Notes: generated by a model from the letters alone, not told the origin. 64,000 nucleotides of DNA from Toxonevra muliebris (GCA_963691655.1 OY829326.1:43613989-43677988), one strand, 5' to 3'; positions 1-12,538 are shown, counted from the first letter of the stretch. Numbers and translations are program-made.

Positions 1-566
1 TGTAACGATGAAGCATTCTGAAAGCTTCAGAATTTCCAATATGACCAATTTTTTGGCCTTTAACGTTAAAGTCATACGAATATTTTTGCAAATAATGTCG
101 AAAATATCCCATGAAACCAAATTTTTTTTACATGGACATAAAAATAGGCTTCAAGATCTACATTTCATGTGAAAAAAACGTTTTTTTTAACTTTTGTTGT
201 TTCGAAGATGTAACCAGTTTTATGTGGTCTTTAACGTTACATTTTTTGGAAGTGAGTCTCGAGGTAGCTCTACATTTTGAAAAAAATTAGCGAAAGTAAT
301 AATGAAAAAACCTAAACTAAGGCACTATTTCGAATATGAGGGATCAAGTAAGCTACTGAAATTAAAATAATACCAAAAAAATATTTCTCTTGCACTTCAA
401 AGATCCAAAATGTCCGGTCTTTAACGTTACACGAAAAAATCTATAACTTTACATAGCGATTTTATTTTGAGAAACAAGAAAATATGATGCAATAAAAAAC
501 TAAAAACTGCTAGAAGGTGAAAAAAAAATAAATATTTATTGAAAATTTCATCGTTCTGTTTATTTT

Positions 567-794
567 TCACTGGTTTTCTAAAACAAGTCTTGCAATATCC
601 AATTGTAGTGGTCTTAATCCGCCGTCACTCGCGCGGGGTGTATTTTGCACCCCACTACTTATAACAATGTAGAGCATTTCGGGTTTTTTCTCTGGGGAAT
701 TGATGAAACTAAGTTTTTCTGAAAGCTTGGGTTGTATATAGAAAAGTACTTTCTCAGTTTTCCCAGGTTGGCGATTATAAGCGATTTTTTTCAT
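567..794 (-). CDS. Unrecognised 75-codon open frame inside the motif ladder
   Basis: This minus-strand frame has an ATG at 792-794 and a stop at its low-coordinate end. The predicted product is basic in its first third and ends in a fairly complex segment with residues LRPLQLDIARLVLENQ. Its composition is less low-complexity than most open frames in the window, so it may be the tail of a decayed transposable-element or repeat-borne protein. There is no upstream exon or promoter I can point to, and the stop is followed by the repeated motif region. I do not recognise the family. It may simply be a chance open frame. Confidence 0.2.
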   Translation of the reverse strand: MKKIAYNRQPGKTEKVLFYIQPKLSEKLSFINSPEKKPEMLYIVISSGVQNTPRASDGGLRPLQLDIARLVLENQ

Positions 795-1249
795 TTTGAA
801 GTTGCTGTTTTAGTCTATGGTCGCGTCGTAGTAGTATCATTTAAATGCAAATATTTATACCATCAAAAGTAGTTTATTTTTACCAATTACGGCCGCTAGA
901 GTGCGCTTTGCTGCAAAAAAACACGATAAATTCCATATTTTTAGGGGTTTTCGGCTAAGAAGGTCATAAACTTCAGATTAAATGTACGTGATATTAATTT
1001 TTTTATTCTTTTCATTAAGTTAGACAATTTTCTAAAACAGGTCATTGACATACAACCATTTCCAGATCGACTGATGAAATTTAAGAAAAAATTGTTACAA
1101 ATTTCTTCCAAATTTGGCAGTTCACATTTCTATTTAATTATTAAAATTAATAGGCTTTGAATGATCAATGATGCCAGAAGAATGTCAAACAATTTATAGA
1201 ACTAGCAGATCAGACATTTATTTTTATCTAAAAAGTTAGTATATTGGAC

Positions 1250-1683
1250 TTGAATTAAATACAAAAATCAGTACAAATCAGTACATTTCCAAGATATGTA
1301 TACATAGATTTTTACTTTTGATTATTAGCTCACATTATAAACTCATTGAGGCAAGTCTGTTTCTTTCTTTCCCCTAAAAAAGGAACAATGAACTGAAAGT
1401 TCTTTCAGTGGAATCGAAAAAAATTTATATTTTTTCTACAGTTAGTTTAAAAAATCAATATTTCTGTCTAGTTTCATTAAAAGAATTCAAAATAGATAAA
1501 AAAAATTGATAAAAAGACCAAAAAATGTTATTAAGATTACAAAACTCAGTACTAAAATAATGCAAAATCCAAAAATAGCTGGGCTTGTGTACTGATTTCA
1601 GAATTTTAAAATCAGTACATTAAAAAATATTAACATTAATAATCCAAGAAAATCAGACTAAATCAGTACGTCTGGTTACTCTA
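1250..1683. repeat. Partial copy of the ATCAGTAC/GTCTGGTTAC element
   Basis: The right end AAATCAGTACGTCTGGTTAC (about 1660-1679) matches the right end of the element at 26473-27074 and the inverse of its left end. Several internal AAATCAGTACA motifs (about 1265-1290 and 1608-1620) are shared too. The left end is not resolved and may lie near 1060. It sits in the gap of the 15-bp motif ladder, as expected for an insertion. Confidence 0.5.
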
Positions 1684-1943
1684 TGCCGGCTCAGAGCTTT
1701 CTGAGAATAGTAAATTATGTTTTTATGCCGAATCACAAAGTACAATTTTTTCAACGAAATTGGTCTTTAACGTTACATAAGTTTGATGGCCAATACAGCG
1801 AGGAAATTGAATAATTTAAAAAAATGCATTTGTATCTAGATCCTAAGTCAAAAGTTCTGAAAAAAAAGTAGCTCGTTCCCAATTTTTGTTTTGTTAGAAT
1901 TATCAGAAAAAACTTTTTGTAAAAAAAAGTCTTTAACGTTACA

Positions 1944-2422
1944 TGCGGTGCATTTCAACGCCATCCCAATCAACAGAAAAAAATTAATTGAGCTGTATTT
2001 TGAATTTCTTTATTAGTTTAAGTCCTTTTCTACTACACAAAGCTAATTGCATGAAAAAAAACTAGAATGATATAGTTATTTTTACGTTTTTGTTCCGATT
2101 TGAATTTTAGTCCATTTCGATCAGATGCGCGACACAAGTGAAAGAACGTGCACAGTGAAGAGCGAAAGCAACCGATTGATTTGACATTTGTGTTTCCCGA
2201 TGCTATGGGATATATATGAATGGAATTTAGTGGACATAGTGCAAAATTCAAGGAATTTTTATTTTCGTGCGTTACTCCTACAGAAAAAATTGGCCATATG
2301 AAAAAAAAAATTTGTTATTTTTCATTCCCTGATTTTCACCGGGAAATTTTATGAAATTTTAAGAGATTTTTTACTTTGTTGTCATTTATGTACAAGAGGT
2401 AATTCCTTTTATACCATGATCC
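1944..2422. other. AT-rich non-coding stretch
   Basis: Apart from poly-A and poly-T runs I see no gene, terminal repeat or RNA here. A 72-codon minus-strand frame (2033-2251) lacks supporting features and is judged fortuitous. Confidence 0.5.
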
Positions 2423-3036
2423 CACTGAGCCGAATCTGCGCAGTTTCGGCAAATGGTTTCAAACGAAACTGCAATCATTCATATTATTAAGCTGGTTTCG
2501 ATTATGGTTTCATTTGATAGTTCATTGTTTATTTCTTGTTGTAAATATTTCGATCTTAACCATTTGAATACGAAAAGAATCAAAATGATAAACGAAATAT
2601 GTAACGACAACAAAAATGGGTATAGGAGAAATTGTCAATTGTTATGTATCTTATTTTACTTCAACCGCAGCCACTATGCAGCTTTGCATAGTGGTCGTTT
2701 CGTAGCATGGTCGTTTTTTCCCTTTCGCAGCTCCTCCGCCTTTTTTGCCCATACTTCGGCTAAGAACTCCTCTTCCCACGCAATCCACAAATTTTTTATT
2801 TTTTTTAAATTTTCGTTTCTCCATATTAATCAAAAGCAAAACAAATGCATAGAAATTCCTGAGCAAATTCATTTCAATATTCATTTCAGTGAACACATTC
2901 AGGTTGCATTCGATTTTTGCTCGGTTTCGAATGCTTTTTCGTTGAAACCACTTGCTTTCCGTGGTTTCGACTGACATATTTTTATATATGCCAAAATTGA
3001 GCATTTCAATCCACGCGATTTCGGTTCAGTGGGAAC
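2423..3036. mobile_element. MITE-like element with TCCCACTGARCCGAA terminal inverted repeats
   Basis: The left end TCCCACTGAGCCGAATC (from about 2423) is matched by the reverse complement of the right end, TCCCACTGAACCGAAATC (ending about 3036). This gives a 614-bp unit with roughly 17-bp imperfect terminal inverted repeats. No clear target-site duplication is visible, so the superfamily is open; a CACTG start is compatible with CMC-type elements. Inside are several TTTCGAAACC-like words and a small hairpin (CCACTATGC at 2671-2679, GCATAGTGG at 2686-2694). A 173-codon frame on the plus strand (2453-2974) and a 117-codon frame on the minus strand (2651-3004) fill much of it. Neither resembles a transposase. 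Confidence 0.6.
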
Positions 3037-3763
3037 ATAATATTAGAGTCGTATGTGCAATTTACCCTAATGATCTAAAATGAGCTAATACAGAATAATT
3101 AAATCGAACAAAAATTTATATTATGCCATGATTACCAGGGCTGCCACATATTTAATAGTTCCTTGCGAGTTCTTCAAATTTTATAAAATCAACCTTACTT
3201 CTATTGTCTAAAATTTAAGAAATTCCTGGGTATAGATACAATTTTCTTCTTTCATCTCATTCAAGCAGCTCCTGCAAATCAAATCATTAATGGGTAGCTC
3301 TAATCTGCTTGGCATGTCACTCAGTAAGATAATACCGGAGAATTATTTTGAAGCTGCGTCACCAGGGTCTCCATAACTACGTATTAATCATTCGTCCACT
3401 TATAAAAAAAAAAAAAATAGTTACAGAAATCCATTCAATCATAATTAGTACTAAAATACTTTGACAAATAACTTCAAAGCAGAGAGCAGCAATTTTTTGC
3501 TAAATTGCTTAAAATTATATAAATATAAGTCAATTGTTTTTCGGTCACATTTCATTTCAAAGAATTATTTTTAACCAGTAATTATAGCTTTAACACAAAC
3601 TGAATTTTTTGGGTCACGATATTTAAATGAAATGAATTTCAAGTATTTGAATACAAATTCAAAATTTGTTCATGTGGAAGATATTTGAAACCAACTGAAT
3701 TTTGTTGATTTATTTACAGTTTTACTTATGGATACATGCATACATACATACACTATTGAATAT
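3037..3763. other. Non-coding, AT-rich; nothing recognised
   Basis: No open frame of note. A TACATGCATACATACATACA microsatellite is near 3731-3750. Confidence 0.5.
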
Positions 3764-3921
3764 CCTAGGGGGTGATTTTGGTGATAAAATCCCCACCTTA
3801 CCGATAAAAAAAAACTCAAACATCATTCATGGCCAATCAAAAATAAAATAAAAAATAAAAGCATTCTGAAGTCGCGAAAATTATTAACCCCCTTTAGGAA
3901 ATGTCTGGATCCGCTAGTGCG
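3764..3921. repeat. Copy of the GGATCC/CTAGTG repeat family
   Basis: The segment runs from CCTAGGGGGTGATTTTGG to GTCTGGATCCGCTAGTG. It contains CACCTTACCGAT, the inverse of the ATTGGTAAGG word seen in related copies at 31690 and 56470. The ends look like inverse versions of each other around G- and C-runs. It is probably a short non-autonomous DNA element. Confidence 0.4.
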
Positions 3922-5439
3922 TACTCATATGCAATTTTTTACTAAACTGTTTGTGTAGCCCTGATTTAGTGACTGCTAATTGTTCATGTTCTCTGTTATT
4001 GTTGCTGTTAATTTTATAGTATTTTGTTATTTTTGGTATATAATTTACATGTAATTTTACAAATGAAAACAATGTGTTTCAAATTCTGTTGACATAAGCA
4101 TTTGCGTTAATTTTTTATTTTTTTTTTTTTAGGTAGCCACTTTTTATTTGCTTTTTTTTTTTGTTTTATGTGCTGTCACAGCAAATACTTGTAGTACAGT
4201 ACAATAGTAGTCAGGCGGGCACGGGTAGTAAATAGATTGTAGTAAAGCAGCAAGCTGATGAATACTTTTTTTGGACTCATATATATGCAGACATACATAT
4301 GTATGTAAATCTATCTATCTACTGCACAAGTACAACCAGTTGCGCCCCCAAAGCTGTTGACTCATGGGTAAAGTGCGCGAGTGTAAGTTTTTACGTTTGT
4401 CCATCAAGCAACAATTATGGCTGGGTTCATTGTGCTGATAGTTTACATTTTTAATAAATATGAGAACAAAAAAAAAAAAAAGAAAATTTTATTAAAAATA
4501 AAATTTATTGCAATTTTTTTTCAACCTACGCTTAAAATGATTTAGAATTTATGCACATGTTTCGACGTTGCACTGCACCATTGTGAACAATAAAAAAGTC
4601 AATTTATTTTGTTTTTTTTTTTTGTGTGAGTTTTTAGTAATATTAGATTAAATACCTCATGCAAATTAAAAGTTCAAGAATTTGAATCAAAGTAGTAGTT
4701 CAAAAAAAAAATTGGAAAAATCTTAACATTTATTTAAATTTCGAGGAATGAATGAGCGCTTAGAACCTAGGCACTGCCGATACTCTGTAGCTGCATAGGA
4801 ATAATTAACGCTTTTGGGGAAATGTGAAACCTTTAAACTATTAATTCCCAAATTTAGTAGGGAAGTGAGTTGGTAGAAATGTGACAATCCAGTTGAATAA
4901 CTCCCCATATAAAAAAAATTGGATTTGTGTGAGTGCCAGCATGTAGAACCAACACAATGGAGTCTATGTAGAGCAGAGTATAGACGTACAGGTCTGCATA
5001 CCTGTGCTTAGAAAACTTTAATTTTTAAACTTTTTATGCCGTTCTATAACTTGTGTATATATTGTGTGCACACATGTTGTATCGTCTTACTCAACTTAAT
5101 TGTTAAAAGTGTGGGAATATTTTGAGTTTTGTATTTGGAAATTTTACGGATCAGGCACTAAATTTGGTTCAAGAATGCAGTTTGCTGGTACCAATCCCTG
5201 AACAGAAAGTGAGTGGAATTTATCGATTGAACAACTCCATATAACGTAAGTTGGTTAGTTACTATCGTGGGTAGTAATTGGTTGGTTGGCCGAAGCGATG
5301 GCTTAATCCACGAACACAATTGGCTTCGTTTTGATAAAACATCCTCAGTTGATTATTGGTGTAAGTGGTTTTTGGGTCTTATGTAAAGTTATATCCCGAT
5401 AGGTTTGGGAAGTTTGTTAATTCTTTTGTGTATATTTCA
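3922..5439. other. Non-coding, AT-rich with homopolymer runs
   Basis: There are long T-runs near 4117-4129, 4150-4161 and 4612-4623, and a TACATACATATGTATGTA microsatellite near 4290. The 61-codon minus frame at 4723-4908 has no other support. No gene or RNA recognised. Confidence 0.5.
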
Positions 5440-6360
5440 GATATTTGAGATTAATGCAGGGCAAAGACCTTTCGGGCCAAATTATCCACCATTTCGTTGC
5501 CATCAATGAATGATCCAGTGTTCGGGAGCCCATTTAAGTCTAATGCTGTCAAGCAGGTACTTGAAAGTACGTAAGGCTTTTCCTCCACTGCTTTACTAGA
5601 TTAAAGTTTGTGGCGACCGAGTCCAGAGCCACGATTGCAATCTGGCTTTCCGATAGGAAAACGATATTTGTTTTAAATAAATGTATGATCCGTTTCCAGC
5701 ATCATGCATGCCTCCTTTATAGCTAGTATTTCAGCTTGGAATGCATTACCTGAATTAGGGAGGCAGACCGAACAATTAACGCCCAGCCTTTCCGAAAAAA
5801 TACCTATTCCATTGCCACAGCCCATCTTGAGTCCGTTCGAGAATATTGTGGTGACAAAGTTACTTATTACCAGGCTGTTACTGCATTCGTTTTAGGAAGG
5901 CAAGTGTAAAATGAAGTTCTTCTAGAAATTCCCAGTTGGAATGATGTAGCCCGTTTTGTTGGCTATAGGCTTCTTTCTTTCCAGCCTGTTCTTTTAGCCT
6001 CAACGCGCGCATGGCTGGCGATTGCACGAGCAAGAGAGCCGGTGCATAAGAACATTGATGCCATGGGGCATGACCGAATGGTTCCTGTATTTCATGCGCA
6101 CGCTAATTTTTGTATGCCTTTTACGTGCGTTAAGATAGAACGTTCAACCGCTTTGCACATCTACATTGTTACTTTTGATTGATGGCCTTATTTCTTACCA
6201 AGAATTCTTTGGTGACATACAATACGTTGTTCACCTTATTCACTCGAAGTTCAGTCTCCAATGCAGCTTAGAATCCTTGGTTCTCGTTGGGAAAGTCAGC
6301 CTTTGTCTATTGAGTTTCGAAGGGTTAAAGCTGGGTATTTTAGTTATGTTAACTCTTTGA
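5440..6360 (-). pseudogene. Decayed non-LTR retrotransposon fragment (RT C-terminus to RNase H)
   Basis: Minus-strand translation in shifting frames gives recognisable non-LTR (Jockey/R1-like) motifs. The RNase H block reads NAFQAEILAIKEAC near 5710-5755, preceded by a strand-like FSERLGVN piece. Towards 5560-5640 a stop and frame changes intervene. The helix that usually reads GNE-AD-LAR appears shifted at about 5470-5500. Upstream on the minus strand, about 5880-6000, is the linker between reverse transcriptase and RNase H (RLKEQAGKKEAYSQQNGLHH), and some RT-thumb-like sequence may extend to 6360. No open frame exceeds about 65 codons, so the element is long dead. The exact clade is uncertain. 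Confidence 0.65.
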
Positions 6361-8419
6361 CACCCGAATTTTAATGGGACTTGATATAGAAACCTTTTGT
6401 TCTGAAATCATGGTTACTTAGGTCTTCCACAAATCATGGTACCAATTTCATGCTTCTTTTGACTGACATTGATTTGTTTGTCCTTTGTTAAAGGTTAAAC
6501 AAACATAGTTATGGAGCTGTAGACAACCGTTGGATGACAATTTTTCTCCAATTTTCTTATTTTTATATTCTCTAATCTTTTATAAACATATTTGATTAAA
6601 CGCTTTTTTTTCAAAATATAGTGCGAAAGGTTTTTAAAAAATTTTACACTTAGGCTTTTGGCTGCACTTCAAACACAAAAAAATATTTAAGCACGGAATT
6701 TCAAATGTCCGACAATTAGCGATCGTAAAGAATACCTAACAGAATCGAATACATATAGAACATATATATAATGAAAAATGTAGCAACAGAAAACAATTAT
6801 GTTGGTAATTACAGCGATTTTGAAGATGATGGTCTGGAGGAGGTAAAATAGAGAGCTTTGAACTCAAATATGTTATAGAGCAGATAAAGTTTCTGGGTAG
6901 ATTAGATTACTGAAATCAGACTAAATGCACTTCGAGTGTATCCCAAAAGAAATTAATGAAGCCTTCTTTTGGTCATACACTTAATTTTATTTACCTAAAA
7001 GCAATCATAAATTCGATCTTTATTCTCGCCAGAGTGCTTCATTTTGGAAAAATCGCTAATAATCTTATTTTCCATTGGAAAAGTTTTCGTTAGGCTACTT
7101 TTCGGCAAATAAACATTATCAGAGAAATTTAAATATCTAATATCATAAATTCATAACTATTTTACTATGCAGGTACATATATAAAATATTATATTATTTT
7201 GGTTAATAATAAAATTCCATTATATAACATTTTAGTGCAAAATTATATCTATGTCATTAAAAACACACAACCGCTAGAGATTATTCAATAGAGAGAAAAT
7301 ATAATGTTTTTTATTACATTTGACCATTCTTTGAAATAAATATATTTTCTTGCAATGCATTATCGTTCCTATCTTTTTCGTTTTATTCTTTTGCTATATG
7401 TATTTCTAAGCTTTATGAAACTTAGGTATGTATGTATGCTGTATGAAACCGGTTGAGAGATTTCGATAATGTGTACATGCGTATGTCAGCTTCGTCATCA
7501 AAATCTTCAAAAGATTTAAATACTTTCACAATATATTCATATAAAAACGCACATGTATTTATAAAACAACATACATATATAATTTACTTACTGTACATAT
7601 AAATTTATATAGTACATACAAACATACTTATCTACATATTGAAACAGTTTCATAGTTTTGTTAAGAACATTTGCTCAAATAGATTTTTATCAAAGAAATC
7701 ATACTATATATCTTTATGTTATATTTTATACTCAGGTAGGTAGACGTATGCACTTTAAGACGCCTCATGAATTGAATTGGTTGCCCCTCCCTTCTAAATA
7801 TTAATCTGGGTTAAATTTATGAAAATTCCAAAAAATATTTTGTTTCTAGCGATAAGCTGTGGTGAGCTAAATTGTTTTGAAAAACCTATACAAATTGTAT
7901 ATTACAATATTTTGAAATAAATATATAGAAAAACTTTTCCTTAGGTTATTTAAAAAAAAAATAAAAGTCTAAAGCAATAAAAATTAAAAAATAATTCAGC
8001 CAATATAAAAATAATAGACATTAATTATTGTACATTATTTCTGCTGCCCTCGAAAAATTAGTTATTGAAATGATTAATAGCGGTCGCAAGATAAGTCGTA
8101 AAATTTTCGAAGAACATTTTTTTGCATATCTGAATTTTCCTTAAGGAAAATGCATTTTTTGTCTATAGCCGTAGAAGTATGCATAACTGCTAGACAAAAT
8201 AATTATAATTGTTAGTTGCAAAAATTTAAATTTTTTTAAAGAAAATTATGAGGTTTAGGCCTTGCTTAACTTAACTTAAGCTCTTTTCAATTGAACCAAA
8301 TTTTATTGTGGCATATGGGGGTCTATAGAAATAACTTTTTATTGACTTGACATTTTCAATGCAGCCACAATTTTTTTTTCTTTGAATGGGATTTGTGACG
8401 CTTTAATATACTTATATGT
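6361..8419. other. AT-rich non-coding stretch with one short acidic open frame
   Basis: A 26-codon ATG frame at 6771-6851 (+) ends in an acidic SDFEDDGLEE stretch followed by GGTAAAAT, which could pass for a weak donor, but nothing else supports an exon. The segment at about 7745-7880 resembles 20025-20165, sharing GATAAGCTG.GGTGAGCT.AATTGTTTT and the preceding CTTCTAAA, and looks like one arm of that palindromic repeat. The remainder is poly-A/T and TACATA simple sequence. Confidence 0.4.
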
Positions 8420-11400
8420 ACGGCAAGGCAAGGTAATGTGAGATACGATTTTATCTGGTCCCATAAAAAATTCAAAAAATTGAATTTTTGATAATTTAAT
8501 TGCTCTTTTCCATAGAGAACCTAAAATTTCTTTAAGCACGGAGTTTCAAAATTTTGGTATTCAAAAAAAAATGTTCAGAGTTTTTAGCACGGTGATTGAG
8601 CTTTTTAAAAATGGTGGCGTAATGTGAGATACCAACAAAATTTAGATCTAAATGGCATAAAAATCAATTTAAATCGCTTTTTATATTTGTTAAAGATATC
8701 TTGCTAACAAATTAGTGGGGGAGAATATTTTTAAAAATAGGAAATAAAAATTATTTTCAGAAGTTTTGATTTATAAATCAAAAATGGTTTCTATTTGTGA
8801 CCAATTAATCAAATCAATTAAAATTTCATAATAATTTTAGTTTTTTGTAGTAAATCATTTTAGATTTTTATTTTTGAAAAATAGAAATAAAAATCAAAAA
8901 TAATTTTTATCATAATTTGTTTCTTTTAAATATATCACCACATCTACAAACTGATTGGAATAGGAAAAAGTGTTGATAAAAGTATGGCAAATAGTAATTT
9001 CTTCAAGCTGATAGTACGTTTGATTTTTTTGTTGTTTTATATTCTTCCATGAATAAAAATTATGTTGATTTTTATTTTTGTTTTTCAATGAATACAAATT
9101 AAGATTGAATCTTATTTTTATTCTTCAATAATTATAATTATTTTTTTAGGAGACTATGAAAATTAAATCTAGAGGTTAATTTTCAAAGTCATGACTTAAG
9201 TTCATGTCAATTTCGTTATTTGAAGTTATATATAAACAGGTCAATGAACAAATGTAGTCATCACAACAACAATGTATATAGAGACGGGCAAATCAGACGG
9301 CCGTTTCGGAATCCGCCACAATTCCTTCAATATCTCTATTCAGTGAAGATATTTGGAATCAAATCCGTAATTCTGGGTTATGATTTCAAATATTAGTATC
9401 TTATATAGGATATTGAAAGTTTAAGAACTATCACTAAGATCACTGATGAGGAATTGTGGCGGATTCCGAATTCAGTCAATTTCGTTGACATAGAATGTAA
9501 AATAACCGAGAATAATTTGCGAGTATTTTCACTGTCGAGAAGTAGTCATGCATACCTCTCTTAAAAGTAAAATGTTTAAAGGACAATATCAAATTTTACA
9601 CTGCCAATTTTTTTAAACTGAACTAGCAACTCAAAGGTGCGTAAATCCCGGTTTTCGAATCGAACCAACTCACAGTGCTCCGTCCCCATATAAAAGTTGG
9701 ACAAAACTAGAAGAAGTTGTTTGAATTTGATTAAACTTAATTTCATAAAGGATTATGGCATGATGATTTCAAAACTGAAATCGTTTTTTTGGTACCGGTT
9801 ACCCTTTTTTATGAAACCGGTTCTTATCAGATTTTTTTTGCCGTTTAACTTACTATATAAATTATTGCTTGAATTTTGTGGACTTTGTGGAATTTGTTAA
9901 GGGTTATAGTGTGCTTCTAAGTGTGATTCTAAAATCGGTTTTTTGATATCGGTTTCGGTTTTCAGATAAATTTTTTTTGCAGACGCTTCTAATTAAAATT
10001 AATAAAATTAAAAGATCAGCACAATTATTTTTTAAATATTGTCAATTAAAAACCTATGTTCCACCATATCTTTCGGTTTTAGATAGAACACTATTTAAAA
10101 TACAACGCTGAGTTAGCGTAAAACGTGCCTACTTTTATCATAGATATGTATAATAAAATAGATTTTCTAATTAAGTATATTTTTATAAAACAGTCTGCTT
10201 TGCAAAATACTAATAAACATTTTAATTTTGACATAACAGCCAAAAGTAACTGTTTCAAAAATGCAGTGGGTTCTCGATAATGTGAACTAATTAGAACCAA
10301 GGGTGTTCACGTTCGCGAATGCCAAAATTCAAGGAATAGAGCTTCCTAAAAACCATTATTTACGCCTATTTATGCACTTGACGACATTATATGGTTTTGC
10401 TAAGCTAGCCACGCCGGTTCCTTCTACAAATTTTATTTTTTCTTTTAATTTCAAGAACTACTTTTTTGGAACACATTTGTACATTTACGAGAAAAAAACC
10501 AATTCAAATATTTTGTACCCCAATAGTACGAATACATATGTAATTTGTATACCAAACATGGGCATCTGTCAATGTTAGGAGACTCCTAAAACTCGGAGAA
10601 ATTTAAGTTCAATGTATTGTCAACATATTTACTTGAGTTTTGTCACTAATAGGTTAAAATGTATGCCTTAGAATATTTTGATTACCAAACCATGAAAATT
10701 ATGGTAAAAAAAAAAATGCTTTGAGAAGTTGAAATAGTTTAATAAATTTCTTTAAAATTTTATTTTGTTTATATTTAACAGTATTAGTAAAAAGTGATTT
10801 TTTCCTAAGGTTGGACGAAGTTGGCTAATTTTTTTCCACCATTTAAAAAAGTAGGATTATTATTATCAAAAATAGGCAGAAGACCACAGCCTTTTGCGGC
10901 CTAATGTTTTATAGTCTTTACTGAACTTAACAATTTCTTAAGTTTTTCTCTGAAAAAATATATATTTAAAAAAAAATTTCTAAAAAAAAAATGTTCTGTT
11001 TAAAAAAAAAAATTATATGTTGTGAAGTAGGTAATATTTTTCCACTTATAATATAAAAAAATTAAAGCGCTGTCAATGATACCTGATTTTTAAGCAATTT
11101 TTTTGCAAGAGTCATAAAAATTTCAATTTCTTATTTCAATATTTGCTTCTTAAATTGATCGACTTTGGCAAGCTCTAACTCCTTCAAAACACAACCGCTG
11201 TAAAAAAAATTAATATTTTGGGTTCGTTATATATATTCTATTACCTTTAAAATGACATCAAAATTTTAATGATCGGAGACATGACTTTTTTTGATTTTTG
11301 TCCACTCTCGAAGCACTGTGCAACGGTTCAGAGAGACCCTGAACCGAATCAAACAGCAAAACTTGTTTAGTTCACATTCCTGATTTAAAGGAATATATGA

Positions 11401-11458
11401 CAATTCTTCGTTTAGCTATATGTCAATGTTCCGGGTCTCATATCACCCTACCTTACCC
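8420..11458. mobile_element. Possible 3-kb decayed element bounded by GGTAAGGTA..GAGAC-type ends
   Basis: The left word GGCAAGGTAATGTGAGATAC (8428-8447) resembles the inverse of the right word GTCTCATATCACCCTACCTTACC (11433-11455), which suggests degenerate terminal inverted repeats. A further copy of the left word, GGCGTAATGTGAGATACC, is at 8614-8631. No transposase frame is visible between them. The interval also carries the foldback at 9305-9470 and two pieces related to the hAT-like repeat at 23099 (about 9560-9685 and 11327-11395), so it is at best a nested, eroded structure. Confidence 0.3.
9305..9470. repeat. Foldback MITE with perfect 22-bp inverted repeats
   Basis: The arms TTCGGAATCCGCCACAATTC(CT) at 9305-9326 and their exact reverse complement at 9449-9470 flank a 122-bp AT-rich loop. 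No target duplication was recognised. The identity of the arms contrasts with the decay around them. Confidence 0.7.
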
Positions 11459-12530
11459 TATATATATGTACTTATATTATGTACTTTAAGTACAAAAATT
11501 AATTTATATGTTATATGTATATGTATGTGAATATCTTTTATATTTTCTAAATATGAAAACAATTTTATTTATTCAATTGTTTCACTTCTTCCTTTTTGCG
11601 TTTTATAATCAACTGTGTTAATATTTGAAAACTTTAATTTCTATGGTAAACATATTTACGAAAATATGTATGTATATATATATGCATGTACATGTGTATA
11701 AATATGCACTAAACTAAATGAAAATATTCCAGAATATATTGAAATATTTTGGGTTAAATCAACTACAAAATAGAACAATCTTCTTAATAATTAAATATAC
11801 TTGGATATAAATATTCACATTTATAGTATAATTTTTTATTTAAGTATATTAATTTATTATCAACTCTATACAATTCAATGAAATTCAACATACACCTCGT
11901 GCCAATAAAAACTCATCACCCTATAACCATTAATAAATCCTAAAAAACCAAACTTTGAACTTTTTTATTGTATATATTAGAGATTTCTTTATATTTTCAG
12001 TTAATCTAAAGCAAAGTTTCACTCTGTAGCAAAATAAGGTTCTATTGAGAAAACCCAAGAAGTCCAATCATTCAATTTTTTCATTTTTAAACACTGAAAT
12101 AGTAAAATTTGTTTCCAAATCAAATTAATTGTTCATAAAAACCAGAAATGCATCAAATTTAAGCAGTGATGCGTTTTTATTGGCATGGTGTGTAATTCCT
12201 TACTAAGTTAGTAAATAATAATGCCATGAGCTTTCATTGTACTGTGTTCTTAAAATGTAGACATGTTTGTCAATGATGATATCTTAATAAAATAATGAAA
12301 ATTTTCGAATTTTTGAACTTTTAAAAATTACATAAAAATAAACTATTATGAAAAGAAAATTTGCAATTAAAAAGTCATAATATCAGATTTGTTAATTTTA
12401 TACTATTGTATGTAGTAAAAACGATTGGGAGCCAATCGCCAATACAAGTTCATAAAATCCATTAAAGCATTTTTGGGTTACTTTAAAAAGTTAAATTCTT
12501 CAACCAAAAAAAGCATCTCAGGATTGTATA
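11459..12530. other. AT-rich non-coding stretch
   Basis: TATATATGTA and TATGTATG simple sequence at 11458-11530 and 11665-11705. No gene, RNA or terminal repeat recognised. Confidence 0.5.
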
Positions 12531-12538
12531 CGTACATC

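Larger units (their letters stand above)
1..1943. repeat. Region with a recurring GTCTTTAACGTTACA motif, interrupted by a mobile element
   Basis: A 15-bp motif GTCTTTAACGTTACA occurs at 227-241, 417-431, 1763-1777 and 1929-1943 (the last two or so bases of flank vary). A palindromic variant CTTTAACGTTAAAG is at 58-71. Spacing is about 166-190 bp, except for the 1.35-kb gap between 417 and 1763, which contains an ATCAGTAC-type element ending near 1683. The sequence between motifs is AT-rich and not obviously similar. On the minus strand the motif would read Cys-Asn-Val-Lys-Asp, but no frame stays open from one motif to the next, so coding function is doubtful. It may be a diverged tandem repeat or a multi-site regulatory or repeat-derived stretch. 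Confidence 0.5.

Noticed and set aside
2453..2974. 173-codon open frame (+) as a gene
   Set aside because: It lies wholly inside a MITE with terminal repeats, overlaps a long antisense frame and has no recognisable domain.
6771..6851. 26-codon acidic frame as the start of a piggyBac-like transposase
   Set aside because: An acidic N-terminus alone is not diagnostic, and no downstream transposase sequence is present.
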